64,000 bases of DNA from Progne subis subis (GCA_022316685.1 JAKJHU010000376.1:124001-188000); one strand, 5' to 3'; shown: positions 1 through 11,019, counted from the first letter of the stretch. Notes: generated from the sequence alone by a model not told the origin. Numbers and translations are program-made.

Positions 1-654
1 ACCCCAAATTCCACCTCTACTCCTTCCCACGTTTCCCCCCCTAATTCTCCTCCTCTCCTCGCCTTTTTTTCCTTTCTCCTTTAGCAGCCGCCCTCCCTCA
101 GCTCCAACACTTCCCAGACTGTTTGTAAACATTCCCTTCAGGATGTTTCCTCAGGAAGTGCAAATTTCTGCTGGAAAACAACCCCTCCAAATATTTCCCT
201 TCAGAGAAGCGAAAAAGAAACCCCAAAAAGCAGCGGGGCAGCGGGTGCTGGGCGGATCCCAGCGCTTCCAGGGGCATCCAGGGAGGGCAGAACCCCCCCA
301 GGAACGGGGCAGGAGCTCAGGACGGTCCCCGTGCCCCAAACCGGGGGTGGCACTCAGGGAAGCGTCACCGGTGTCACATCCTCTTCGCTCGATTCTTCTC
401 GGATTGAACCCAAAACCTCTCCCGGCCGGAGGAGGCTCGGGGACAAAGGGACAGGGGTGGGCAGGTCTCGCTGCAGCGTCGGGACGGGTGGGGACGGCAA
501 TTAAAGTTGATAATTAATAATAATCAACTGCCAGGACCCGGCCGCAGCAGCTGGGGAGAGATAAGAAAACGTGGGGACAGCCGGGAAAGATTCCCGGGAG
601 AGGAGGTTCCACTCCTGGAATGGGATGAGGGGTCCTGCTCCCACAGCCCCGAAA

Positions 655-1050
655 TGGAGCTGGAATTTGGGATTTGGGGATTTTGGGTCTCTCCACCCAC
701 TCTAGGAAGATGCAGAGCTCCCCTCTGAGATCCCAAACACTCTATGGGGACCGTGGGGAATGTCCTGCTCCACACACACCCCGCAGGCAGCATTTTGGGA
801 ATGGAAGGGAAAGGTTTGGCCTGGAAATTCCCGATCTGTTAACTCCAAATCAGGAGTGAAACGGAGCTGGGATTTTGGGGTTTGGGGTCTCTCCATCCAC
901 CTGGGAAGATGCAGAGCTCCCCTCTGAGATCCCAAACACTTTGTGGGGACCATGGGGAATGTCCTGCTTCCCACACCCCATCCCAGCAGCATTTCGGGAA
1001 TGGGAGGGAGAGGTTTGGGCAGGAAATTCCCGATCTGTTCAGCTCCCATT
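655..1050. repeat. Two-copy tandem duplication, unit about 200 bp
   Basis: Copy 1 (about 655-855) and copy 2 (about 856-1050) share the block GGAAGATGCAGAGCTCCCCT, then the same ATCCCAAACACT, GGGGAATGTCCTGCT and AAATTCCCGATCTGTT blocks in the same order. Scattered substitutions and small indels separate them, so the duplication is not very recent. No coding content is seen. Confidence 0.85.
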
Positions 1051-1489
1051 CTTGTCTCCCCTTTTGTTCCCCGGCCATCTGTCCCGCGGCCCCGCTCGCC
1101 CCACGCTCCCTCTGCACGTGCCATAAATATCAAGCCGGGCTTTGTCTCGCCCCAAAAGGCAGCGAGCCCCCCCTAAACCCCCCTGGAGCTGCTGGGGGCC
1201 GGCACGGCCGCGGGAAGGGGGGTCTCTGGTTCGGGGGTTTGGCTCAGCACCGCCCTTGTCCCCACTCCTGCTGCCCCGGGAGGTTTTGGGATGGTTCTGA
1301 CACCACAACCATCCATGGATCCGTGAGCACAGCCTTGGGATGGAGCTGAAACCCACCACTGACGGGGGAAAAAGGGAGAAACGGGAATTCTCAGCCTGAA
1401 TGTTGGAGCAGAGCTCCACAGCTGCACCCCAAAATCTGCGCTGATGACCCAGAGGGGAATTTGCAGGGTAGATCTTCTGTGGGATCCCC

Positions 1490-1625
1490 CCCAAAAGGGA
1501 GGCACAACCCCCTAAAAAATCTAACAAATGTGCCATAAATCGAGGAAAATGCCCTCCCAGAGCCAGGGGAGCCTGGTTCTTCAGCAGGATACATGCACAG
1601 AGGGACAATCCCTGGGAAGGGGGGG
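1490..1625. repeat. Dispersed direct repeat, copy 1 (partner at 3915-4075)
   Basis: The block GGCACAACCCCCTAAAAA is followed by an ACAAATGT motif, an AAAATG-C/A-GCC block, a GATACATGCAGAGGG-like block and ACAATC/TCAATC TCTGG. The same order recurs about 2.4 kb downstream. This is either an old local duplication or two copies of an unnamed avian interspersed repeat. Confidence 0.6.
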
Positions 1626-2100
1626 GAGTTTTGAGGGAGCCCCACAGCTGCGTCTCATCCCAATCCAGGTTTCTAATCCCAACAAAGCAGCGCCTGAGCC
1701 AGGCGGGGCAGCTGCTCCCGGCCTTGCCCTTCCCTGTTTTATCCGGAGCCATAATGGGAACAAACTCCGCGCTCCAAGGGCATTGTCCAAGGGGAAAGGG
1801 GCCTCGCACTCTGCCTGGCAGCTGGGAATGCCGGCGGCTCGGGGATGTTGTTCCCTTCCCGGTGACATTGCCTGGATGTCACTCACGGTGGCGGGTGTGG
1901 CTGTCACACAGGGGTTGTGTCCCCTGGCAGTGACACCGGGAGCTGCCCCAGGCACAGGGATCGCCACAGGGGCGTTAGGATACCCCAAAACATCCCGATG
2001 TGATCCTGGGGTGCAGACCCCACTGTTACCCCAAATCCTTCTCCCTTTGCCTTGTCAGAGCTGGCCAGGACAGGAGGTGGGAATGTTCTCCCTGGAACAT

Positions 2101-2514
2101 GCCGTCCCACTGTCCCACTGTCCATCCCATTGTCCATCCCACTGTCCATCCCACTGTCATCCCGCTGTCCCACTGTCATCCCACTGTCCATCCCACTGTC
2201 ATCCCGCTGTCCCACTGTCATCCCACTGTCCCACTGTCCATCCCACTGTCATCCCACTGTCCCACTGTCCATCCCACTGTCCATCCCACTGTCATCCCGC
2301 TGTCCCACTGTCCATCCCACTGTCCATCCCACTGTCATCCTGCTGTCCCACTGTCATCCCACTGTCCCACTGTCCATCCCACTGTCATCCCACTGTCCCA
2401 CTGTCCATCCCACTGTCCGTCCCACTGTCCCACTGTCATCCCACTGTCCCACTGTCTGTCCCACTGTCCATCCCACTGTCCATCCCACTGTCCCACTGTC
2501 CGTCCCACTGCCTG
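2101..2514. repeat. Minisatellite of CCCACTGTC / CCCACTGTCCAT / CCCACTGTCAT units
   Basis: About 410 bp are made of 9-12-bp units CCCACTGTC, CCCACTGTCCAT and CCCACTGTCAT with occasional CCCGCTGTC variants, in a mixed higher-order pattern. Long open frames across it on both strands translate to Pro/Thr/Val/Leu/Ser or Gly/Asp/Trp repeats and are artefacts of the array. Confidence 0.95.
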
Positions 2515-3914
2515 TGTGCTGGGCTCTGTCAGGGACGGGGACACAGCATCCCTTAGGAATGGAAACGCAGCATCCCTTGGGGACAGGAGCACAGCATCCC
2601 CCGGGGATGTGGGAGCACATTCCCTGGGGACACGGCCCCGGTGTCTCTTGGGGACGAGGGCCCCGCTCAGGGCACCGCTGTCCCTCCAAGGCCGCGCAGC
2701 ACCCGCAGCTGTGACAAGGACGTGTCCGGGCACCTCCCTGGGGCCGAGCAGGGGCGGGACGGGAGCACTCAAAGCCCCCTCAAACAACAACAGCCCCCAT
2801 CCCAATAAAGAAGAAAACCCCTGCACACCCCCGCGGCCGGGCGGGCTCTGCCCTGACCCGTGCGGCGCTGAGGCCTCTCCGCCCGGCTCCCGGCCCTTCC
2901 CCGGGAACAAAAGGTGCAAAGTTTAGTGGTGCATGAAAGGAGAAACAAAACCGCGGCCCCGGCTCGGTCGCGGCCCCGCCGCGCTCCCCTGCCCAGCAGA
3001 CAGATGGCCACAGTTGTCCCCGCGCACCGGTTGCTCGCTGTCGCCAACAAACCCCTTTTACAAACCCCTTTTATCCCCCCGGGTCATAAATGGGAGCGCT
3101 GGAGCCGCGCCCGGCCCGGGAGCAGCCGCTGAGGAAGGGCAGGGACGGGAATGGGAACGGGAATGGGGACGGGAATGGGATGGGGATGGGATGAGGATGG
3201 GGATAGGGGTGAGGATGACGCGGGGATGGGGCTGGGAAGGGCTCGGGAAGGGCTCAGTGCAACTCTGGGGGTCTTGAGAAATGCAGGACTCAGCCCCGGT
3301 GGGGCTCGGCTCAGCCCCGTGGGCTCCACACCGGCAGCAAACTGGGAACTCTGGAATTGGCCGTGCCAGCTCCTCCCAGCCCGACGCCGGCAGAGCTCCA
3401 GCCCCAAGCGCCGCGGGCTCGGCCCGGCTCCAGCCCCTCCAAAACGCACAGATCCGCTCCCCAGGGGCTGGCAGGGCTCCCGAAGCTGCGGCAGATCCTG
3501 GCGGCTCATCCAGGCTCTGGAGCACCGATGGGGCTGGGCTGCTCTCCCCAGATACAGGAGCTGCGGCCGCACCCCGGCAGCGCCGGATTGGCCCCGAAAC
3601 GCCGGCGCTGCCCAAGAACCAGGGCAGGAAGCACCTGCAGGCGCTCGGGCTGCGGGCTGCAGGCCAAGGGCGCTCGGTTTCGCTTCTCCAGCTGCAGCGT
3701 GGGGAGCCCAAAGAAGAAAAAGCGCTGCGGCGTCGCTGCCCCACTCGTTTTCCTCCCTTCTGAGCCGCTCGGAAGGGACCGGGATCCCTTCCCAGCTCCG
3801 AGGCGGGGATGGGAACACCGCGAGGGATGGAGGATGAGGTTTGGGCTGAAATCGACCCAAAGGAGCACTTCTCTCATCCTGAGTGCTGCTGCTGGGGCAA
3901 GTCAGAACTGAGGA

Positions 3915-4320
3915 CCCCAAAAAGGGGGCACAACCCCCTAAAAATCAATAAATCCAGCACTGATCAAGGAAATCCCCCAAATTAAACAAATGTAGCATGG
4001 GTCAAAGAAAATGAGCCAGGGGATCCAGGTTTTTAGGTAGGATTCACATGCAGAGGGTCAATCTCTGGATAAAAATTCTGGATTCCCTGGGTTCTTCTTC
4101 CCAGACAGATCCCAGGAAGGACAGATCCTGGTTTTTAGGATTCACAATCTCTGGATAGAAATCCTGGATTCCCTTGGGTTTCTCTCTCCAGGGCGATTCT
4201 GGGAAGGAAGGATCCTGTTTCTAGGCAGGATTCACACACAGAGGGATGGACTTGGCATTGAAATCCTGGATTCCGTCTCCAGAGGGATCCCAGGAAGGAG
4301 CTGGAAGCCCAGGCAGCTCC
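3915..4320. repeat. Dispersed repeat copy 2 running into a three-copy tandem array
   Basis: 3915-4075 matches 1490-1625. From about 4024 to 4300 the pattern GATCC-GG-TTTTAGG-GGATTCAC, then AATC-TGGAT-AAAT-CTGGATTCC, then CAG-G-GATTC/CCCAGGAAGGA occurs three times with a period of about 80-100 bp. The copies are diverged. Confidence 0.6.
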
Positions 4321-5959
4321 GCCGGGCTCAGGGCTGAGCTCTCGGCCAGGACACACCAAAGTCTCCTTTATGCAACACAGGAATCTCTGACTACAGCCCT
4401 GACCCAGCTCTGGGAACCAGACACTTCCCTGCCCCGCCTGGATGGAAAAAAACACAAAAATTCCCAACAGAAATTTCCCAGCAGTGGGAAACAAACCCCA
4501 ATTTCAACAGGTGGATTTTGCTGCCTTCAGTCTTTTCCAGAGCTGGGGGTATCCACATCCCCCACATTCCCTGAGGGGTAATTCTGTGGATCCCAGAAAG
4601 CCTGGAAAGGGCCAGTAGAGATGAAATCCCAAGCTCACGCAGCTCCCAGCCCAGGTATCGCGATCCTCCCAGCACAAAAATGACGGGGAAATTAAAAATA
4701 GCAGCTCCGTCAGCGGCAGGGAGGGCTCGGGCTGACTCCTCACCCGCCCCACGCCGTCAGAGCCATATTTTTATCTGGGGCTGGGAGCGACCCAAATTTC
4801 AGCAGCAGCCCCAAATACCAGCCACGGGTCAGGGCACGCCCGGCTGGCCTGGGAACGGGCCGGGAGCCCGGAATGCAGGTCCGGGCTGGAGCTGGGAAGG
4901 CGCAAGGAGGAAAAGGCTCCAGCACCTGATCCCAGGGAGCCTTTGAAGCCGGGTGACTCGGCAGGGTGACTCGGCAGGTGACGGAGCCCGGCCCTGCCCC
5001 AGCGCGGTTGCACAAGCCGCAGCAGCAATAATTTGATAATTTGGGTGTGTTTGTGGAAACTGAGGAAGGGCTGAGCTCAAAAAAAAAAAATAGAGAGAGA
5101 GGAGAGGCTCTGAGCCAGTGCCCAAATCCGCCCACAAATTGTTCTGAGCAGGAGGGGAGGAGGTGGTTGGTGCCCGGCAGGGTGCGAGGGGGCACCGGGC
5201 TGTGCTCACAGGGAGCCTGGCAGGTGAATCCAACCCTCCTGGATTCCATAAAAAAAGGCAGCTTGGGCTTAAAATCAGCACAAGCTGATTGAGCCAAGGT
5301 CCCTGAGGTTGTGGCGGCAGAGGGGTCACAGCTCCGAGGTTCTCACCCACCCCAAACAGGATCTCCGTGACTCAGGCCCAGCTGCTTCCGTGGTGACAAA
5401 GCCCAGCATCCTCCCCATCCCCGCCCCAAGGGACCCGGCGATCCCTCACCTTCCTCAGCCCTGGAAGGACGGAGCGGGCGGCGAGGCTTCACCAGGAACT
5501 GTCACAAACCCCCAAAATTCCCGTCAAACGTCCCCAGGAGTGGGGAGATCTGGCAAGGTTTTCAACACAAGGTTTCCACACTAAAACCCACAGAGCCCCG
5601 AGGAGGAGGAGGAGGAGGAGGAGGATGCCCACAGCCCGCTCCGAGTCACTCCCAGCCTGAATTCCCGGAGTTTGGAGGGCCGGGATTGCAGGCAGCAGCT
5701 GAGTCAGCAGCTTTTTGCTGAACCTCCTCGGGTGACGAAGATGGAAGTTCGCCGTCACCCCCACAACGTTCCCAGCACGGGGTTTTGGGCTGAAATCCCA
5801 AATCTTCTCCGTGAGCTCCCAGGAATGAGGCAGGCTGGGTTCCAATGCTACATTTTTATTAAAGTAACAAAAAAAGCAATCAGGGTCTGTACACTGTGGG
5901 TATAAAACACTGCTGTACATCAGGAACCAGCCGCCCCCTCCTCCGATTCCTCACAGAAT

Positions 5960-6162
5960 TCTGACCATTTTCACAAAAAAAACCCAAAACAAAACCAAAA
6001 ACCAAAACAACAACAAAAAAAAAAAACAAAAAAACCCAACCAAACAAAAAAAAACCACCAAAAAAACCCCACAAAACCCAAAAAAACCAAAAACCCCCCA
6101 AACCCAACAAAAAACCCTAACCGAACAAACCCAAAACAAAACAACAACAACAACAACAACAA

Positions 6163-6199
<37 letters not shown>

Positions 6200-6245
6200 A
6201 CCAACACAAAAAAAAAAAACAACCACCAACAAAGCAAACAAACAA
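5960..6245. repeat. A/C-rich low-complexity tract (U/G-rich in BTG2 mRNA)
   Basis: About 285 bp contain almost only A and C, with CAA triplet runs and an uninterrupted A run of about 27 near 6171-6197. Because BTG2 is read from the other strand, its 3' UTR would carry a poly-U/UUG region. Open frames on the minus strand translate to Phe/Val/Gly/Leu strings and are artefacts. Confidence 0.9.
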
Positions 6246-7380
6246 GCAAACCCAAAGAAGCAGGTCCCGTTCAACAGTCCAGCTTGGTTGAAAAGAACAA
6301 AAAATAAGGAAATAATAATAATAATGACAGAAACCTCTCAAAGACACTGTCTCAAAATCCACATAACAACAGGCTTGGAGGCAAAAGGCAACAAGAGCTC
6401 ACGAATTCACAGCTTTTTTGCATCACCAGCTACAAGAGAGAAGTGGATTCTACCCAAAATTGGTTGGGTTTGAAGCTTAAAGAAAAAAAAAAAAGAAATT
6501 AAAGACACCTTGGACATGAGGCTCCTCCACTCCCAGGGGCGAGGAGAACGAGGCTGTTTTGGTTCTGGTGGGAACCTCCTGGAAAACTCCTCTGGGGAGA
6601 GGGAGGGAATAAATCAAACCTCAAGGCTGCTTTGATCTTGCCCCAGTTCCCCTGGGGCAGCGCCCATCGTGGCCTCTCCACATCAGGCAGGTTAAAGTGA
6701 GGAATCCCTCCCAGAAAAGAAAAAAGCACTGAGATTCCTTTCCCTGGAAAGGGAATTTGGGTTTTTTTGGACCAGGCCCTCCCCCGGGGTGAGGTCACCT
6801 ATTGCACAAGTTCACCCTGGGAAAAGCTCCCCCAGTGCTTCCTCTGCTTTGCTGACGTGAGAAATTCGAGTGAAGAGGGAAATGATGCAACTCCAGACTC
6901 TGCTCTGATCTCCTCAAACACAAACAACAACCCGACATAAAAAAAAACCACCAACAAAAAAAAGTATTTGAGAATCGAGGCTGATTTTCCAGTTCTGGAC
7001 TTGATGGTTTGAAGTTTGAAAGAAAAAAAAATAAATCTGAATTTTAGAAGTCAGGGCTGGATTATTTAATGCATTAAAGAACCAAACAGGAGCTTCCTTC
7101 CTCTCCCAGAGCGACCAGGATTTGGAAATATATTGCACAAATGTCTGAGAACTTGAATCATCATAGGCTGGGCGAGAACAACTCTGGTTTTTGCCAGGTC
7201 AGGAAAAGGCAAAGGTTCAGCTGAGAGAAAAATCCAGGAAGTTTTGCTACAACCAAGCACATCCACACCCCAATCCTCTCACAGGATACCTGGGGGAGCA
7301 CCAGGGCTTGAAAAAAGGCAGTGGATGTGGGATATGCCAGGAAATTTTCCTTCCCAGCAGGCAGATGGGTTCTTTAGCTG

Positions 7381-7577
7381 CCACTAAATTTGGGGTTTAA
7401 AGGCCAAATCCCAAAAAACACCAGGGCAGAGCCTCCCTGAATGCTGGGAGCACAAAAGGAAACAGGCAGAGCACAGGAGCAGGAATTTAAAGGTGTGCAA
7501 AAGGTTCTGTACCGAAGAGATGGGACCCAAATCCCTTTTCCAAGGGGGCAGGGAGAGGGAAGTGCTGTGGCTCTAAA
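7381..7577. repeat. 190-bp direct repeat, copy 1 (partner 9043-9229)
   Basis: CCACTAAATTTGGGGTTT, AAGGCCAAATCC, GCACAGGAGCAGGAATT and AGAGATGGGACCCAAATCCC occur in the same order and spacing here, in the BTG2 3' UTR, and at 9043-9229 in BTG2 intron 1. The two copies are clearly homologous but have several substitutions. Confidence 0.9.
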
Positions 7578-8608
7578 AAGCAACACCAGGACCCCAAAAA
7601 CACCTGAACATCCCACGGAGCAGGGAAGAAAGACCCCAAGAATCTTGGAGGTTTTTGAACCTCAAAACCTCCAGATTTGAGGAGAAAAGGCAGCAAAGGG
7701 GGGGAAGGGGGCGGGTCACACACCAACCTCTGCAGGACAAGGAGCACCTTCAGCTCCTGGGGAGAAGGGACACAGAGAGGAGGCGGCAGCGTCGGGACGG
7801 GGACACAGAGAGGCCACCAGGGCTGGGCTGAGCCCCTGGGAGCAGAAAAGCTTTGGAATTCACAGCTGGTCCGGGGTCTGGAGCACCCTGCTCCCTGCGG
7901 GGACTGGTAGCACCAGGAATGTCCCCTCAGTGCCAGCACCAGTCACCCTGGGGACACTCCCAGGGCATCTCTGCTGCGCTGCACGTCCCAGGTGAGCCCT
8001 TGCAGGTGCCGTGGAGGGGTTGGGGACAGGCTGGGAGAGGGGCAGAGCACATCAGGAGGATCCCAGTGTCCCCAAGGCCACCCAGCCCCGAGGTGACACC
8101 AAATCCAGGCCCCAGAGCGGTCGGAGCAGCACCTCCACGACACCTGAAGATGCAGCAACAGCAGGATGGTGACATGGTGACAACTCAGCCACACTTCCAG
8201 CCTGGCTTCACCCCTCATCCCCCATTCCAGGATTCTCCAAGGCGAGCAAAGCCAGCCCCAAAACTGCCATCCAACACTAAATTAGGTAGACCTCGGCTTC
8301 ACAATAACAACAACAATTAAAAAAAAAAAAAAAAAAGAAAAAAAAAAGAAAAAAAAAACTCACAAGCTTGCAACAGCTTTAGAAAAGGCACCTGGGGCAC
8401 CGCCTTGGCTCAAGAGCGGCACCCGATATTTTAATTTTGGATTTTCTGAAGGTTTTCCTCACTTTTTTTAAAAAATATAAATAGCTCTTCATCTTAAAAA
8501 TAGATCCTCATCTTGAGGTATTACAGTAGCCTGTGTCTTGGCAGTGTAAGGACAGAGAGGAGATTTTTTGTTTGTTTTTTTTGTCGCTTTTTTTGGGGTT
8601 TTGGTTTT

Positions 8609-10372
8609 TTAACTGGAGACAGTCATGATGTAGTTTTTGGAAGGGCTGTCACGGCCCAGCATCATCTGGTTCTTGCAGGTGAGCATCCCTCCGCAGGAGC
8701 TGGGGTGGGGTTTGGCGGCCGCCGCCTCGTACAAGACGCAGATGGATCCGTCCTCTCCGATGCGGTAGGAGACCTCGTAGGGATCCACCCAGAGCGTGAG
8801 CTCGCTGGGCAGCAGCTGGTAGAGCTGCGGGAGGCTCAGTCCGATCTGCCTCGCCGCCTTGCTGATTATGGGGTCCATTCTGTGGTTGATGCGGATGCAG
8901 CGGTACCCGGAGCCTTTGAAGGGTTTCTCGGGGAACCAGTGGTGTTTGTAGTGCTCTGGGGAGGGAGGGAGAAGAGCAGTGAGCGGGAATATCCCGGAAA
9001 AGGCTCCTACACAACAAGCAAATGGAGTTCAGCCCCTTAGGTCCCACTAAATTTGGGGTTTTAAGGCCAAATCCTGAACTACACCTGGGCAGAGCTTCCC
9101 TGAACTCTGAGAGCACGAAAGGAAACGGGCAGAGCACAGGAGCAGGAATTAAACCGCACAAAAAATTTCATACCAAAGAGATGGGACCCAAATCCCTTTT
9201 CCAAGTGGGGCAGGGGAAGGGCGAGTGCTGCCAGTCCTGATCCCGCTGCCAAGGCTGCCGGAGCCAAGGGCTCAGCCGCTGCCTGCTCCAAAGCGCAGCT
9301 CTCTCATCCCAAAAATCCCCGGCAGGACAATGCCAGGGTTTGTGGGGACGGGACCGGGGTGGCCGGGGCAGATAGGGTATCGCCCACCCCAAAAGCCTCC
9401 CCATCCCGCAGGGCGGGCAGGCCGTGCCCCGAGCTCGGCAGCACCCCGTCCCCTTATCACAAGGCGGCCATCCCTCCCGGCGGCCGATAACAGCCCCTGA
9501 GCCACCCAGATCCTGCCGGGAGGGACGGCCAGGCTCCGGTGACACCGGCACGGCACGGGCTGGGGATCGGCATCACCGGGGTGGTCGGTGGGGTCAGCCC
9601 GGAATGAGGCAGCTGCACCCAGGGACCGCCGGGACACGGGGCTCGGGACAGCCCCGGTGTGCGCCCGAGCCGAGGGGACACCGCGGAGCGCCCCGGGCGG
9701 GGACACCAGGTCCGGCAAGGGACACAGAGAACACTCGGGCGGGGACACCAGGTCCGGCAAGGGACACAGAGAACACTCGGGCGGGGACACCAGGTCCGGC
9801 AAGGGACACGGAGAACACTCGGGAGGGGACACCAGGTCCGGCAAGGGACACGGGGGACACTCGGGAGGGAACACCAGGTCCGGCAAGGGACACGGGGGAC
9901 ACTCGGGAGGGGACACCAGGTCCGGCAAGGGACACGGGGGACACTCGGGAGGGGACACCAGGTCCGGCAAGGGACACGGGGGACACTCGGGAGGGGACAC
10001 CAGGTCCGGCAAGGGACACGGGGACACTCGGGAGGGGACACCAGGTCCGGCAAGGGACACGGGGGACACTCGGGAGGGGACACCAGGTCCCGGAAGGCAC
10101 ACGGCAGCCACTCGCGAGGGACACCAGGGAACGCCTGCTCCCGAGGGCTACAAAAAGAGTCCGGCCACGAGTGGGGCTTGTGTCGCCGCGCTTCTCCTTC
10201 CCCAAAGCTCACCTGTGAGCGCCTCCCGCAGCGCCCCGCTGAAGACCTGCAGCTGCTGCTCGCTAACGCAGCCCCGCGTCCGCAGCAGGCCGGACACGAA
10301 GCCCACGGCGGCGGCGATCTCGGGCACCATGTCGGCCCGGGGGCCGCGGCGGTGGCTGTGGCGCTGGCTCAT
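8609..10372 (-). CDS. BTG2: BTG2 (BTG/TOB antiproliferative factor), two coding exons
   Basis: The product is a BTG/TOB-family cofactor that, in family members, binds CAF1/CCR4 deadenylase and transcription regulators and restrains the cell cycle. Exons on the minus strand: 10372-10213 (ending in a CAG|GTGAGC donor) and 8955-8609 (after a CCCAG acceptor); the split codon GAG restores [12 protein letters not shown]. The 507 nt encode 168 aa; human BTG2 is 158 aa as I recall. Box A spans about residues 57-75 ([21 protein letters not shown]). Box B contains [20 protein letters not shown] and GSICVLYE. The C-terminus [12 protein letters not shown] matches the vertebrate end and keeps the Ser-Pro phosphosite context. 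The N-terminus ([15 protein letters not shown] before [10 protein letters not shown]) is about 9 residues longer than in human; a start at the second Met is possible. No frame breaks are seen. Intron 1 (1.26 kb) contains the 42-bp minisatellite. Confidence 0.97.
9043..9229. repeat. 190-bp direct repeat, copy 2 (in BTG2 intron 1)
   Basis: Homologous to 7381-7577 in the same orientation, about 1.66 kb away. It lies between exon 2 and the intronic minisatellite and has no coding signal. Confidence 0.9.
9697..10128. repeat. 42-bp minisatellite in BTG2 intron 1
   Basis: About ten copies of a 42-bp unit containing GGACACCAGGTCCGGCAAGG and GACACGGGGGACACTCGGGA. Starts are spaced 42 bp (9701, 9743 and so on), with one shortened unit near 10013-10050. 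Because 42 is a multiple of 3, several frames on both strands stay open for 200-300 codons; these are not genes. Units near the left end carry AGAGAACACTC variants and later ones GGGGGACACTC, so variant units are grouped by position. Confidence 0.97.
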
Positions 10373-10424
10373 CCCGGCGGGGACGGGGGAAACTCCCGCG
10401 ACCTCCTCGCCGGCTCCGCGGCTT

Positions 10425-10580
10425 TCGCTCTGCGCCGCCGCCTGCGCGCACCGGTTATATACATCGGGCTGGCCGTGACGTCACGGCGCGGCCGCGGCGT
10501 TCCATTGGCCGGCCGCATGCAATGAGGGAATGCAAATGGCGGTATGCTAATGGCGGCTGAGCTCAGCGCGGTGACGTCAC
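10425..10580 (-). promoter_or_regulatory. BTG2: BTG2 core promoter: TATA, CCAAT, two CREs, octamers
   Basis: Read on the minus strand: a TATATAA box at 10461-10455, about 85 bp upstream of the start codon, which implies a start of transcription near 10,428 and a short 5' UTR. Upstream lie a perfect palindromic CRE TGACGTCA (10476-10483), a CCAAT box (ATTGG on plus, 10504-10508), an octamer ATGCAAAT (10530-10537, plus), a near-octamer ATGCTAAT (10544-10551) and a second perfect CRE (10572-10579). The segment is CpG-rich. A TATA box with CREs suits an immediate-early, stress-inducible gene; the roles of individual sites are inferred from motifs only. Confidence 0.8.
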
Positions 10581-10612
10581 AGCGGGGGGCGGGACCGGAC
10601 GGGTTCGGGGGG

Positions 10613-11019
10613 ACCGGGACAGGGGGACAGGGACAGAGACAGAGGGACAGGGACAGAGACAGAGGGACAGGGACAGGGGGACAGGGACAGAGACAGAGGG
10701 ACAGGGACAGAGACAGAGGGACAGGGGGACAGGGACAGAGACAGAGGGACAGGGACAGGGGGACAGGGACAGGGGGACAGGGACACAAAAACAGGGATGG
10801 GGGACAGAGACACAGGGGGACAGGGGACAGGGGGACAGGGACAGGGACAGAGACACAGGGACAGGGGGACAGAGACACAGGGACAGAGGGACAGAGACAC
10901 AGAGACAGGGACAGGGGGACAGAGACAGGGGGACAGGGACACGGGGACAGGGACAGGGGGGGGACAGAGACACAGGGACAGGGGGACAAGGACACAGGGA
11001 CAGAGACACAGGGACAGCC
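10613..11019. repeat. GGGACA-type G-rich satellite upstream of BTG2
   Basis: About 400 bp of AGGGACAGGGGGACAGGGACAGAGACAG-like units (6-bp GGGACA and GAGACA monomers in larger blocks). The plus strand has dense G3-G5 runs with short spacers, so G-quadruplex formation is plausible. It starts only about 35 bp beyond the distal CRE of BTG2. Long Pro/Ser/Leu/Val or Asp/Arg/Gly open frames across it are repeat artefacts. Confidence 0.95.

Larger units (their letters stand above)
1..5834. other. Intergenic region downstream of BTG2
   Basis: No gene is recognised. Open frames here are short, lack family resemblance and often come from GC-rich or tandem-repeat sequence. The stretch holds a two-copy tandem duplication, a CCACTGTCCAT minisatellite, a short GGGAATGGGGAC run, a dispersed repeat pair and a three-copy tandem array, listed separately. 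The GC-rich segment 2820-3830 is CpG-dense and could be an unannotated CpG island, but I see no convincing first exon in it. Confidence 0.6.
5835..8608 (-). other. BTG2: BTG2 3' untranslated region
   Basis: The sequence after the BTG2 stop runs leftward to a polyadenylation signal: TTTATT at 5855-5860 reads AATAAA on the minus strand. The length of about 2.75 kb is similar to the long BTG2 3' UTR of mammals (recalled). The proximal part (8456-8560) is AU-rich with a UAUUUAUAUUUUUU element and a TACCTCA block at 8514-8520 that would pair with a let-7 seed. The distal half contains a U-rich low-complexity tract (5960-6245) and one copy of a duplicated 190-bp segment (7381-7577). The exact cleavage site is inferred only from the signal. 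Confidence 0.6.

Noticed and set aside
1528..2926. Long open frames (342, 308 and 220 codons) rich in Pro, Ser, His, Thr and Val
   Set aside because: They cross the CCCACTGTC minisatellite; the length comes from the repeat, and no domain or splice support exists.
5951..6274. Phe/Val/Gly-rich minus-strand ORFs resembling a membrane protein
   Set aside because: Pure low-complexity A/C tract read on the other strand.
9697..10128. CRISPR-like regular array
   Set aside because: Units are directly abutting tandem repeats with no unique spacers, inside an intron of a vertebrate gene.
9272..10525. Open frames of 200-296 codons on both strands around BTG2 exon 1
   Set aside because: They are translations of the 42-bp intronic minisatellite in several frames.
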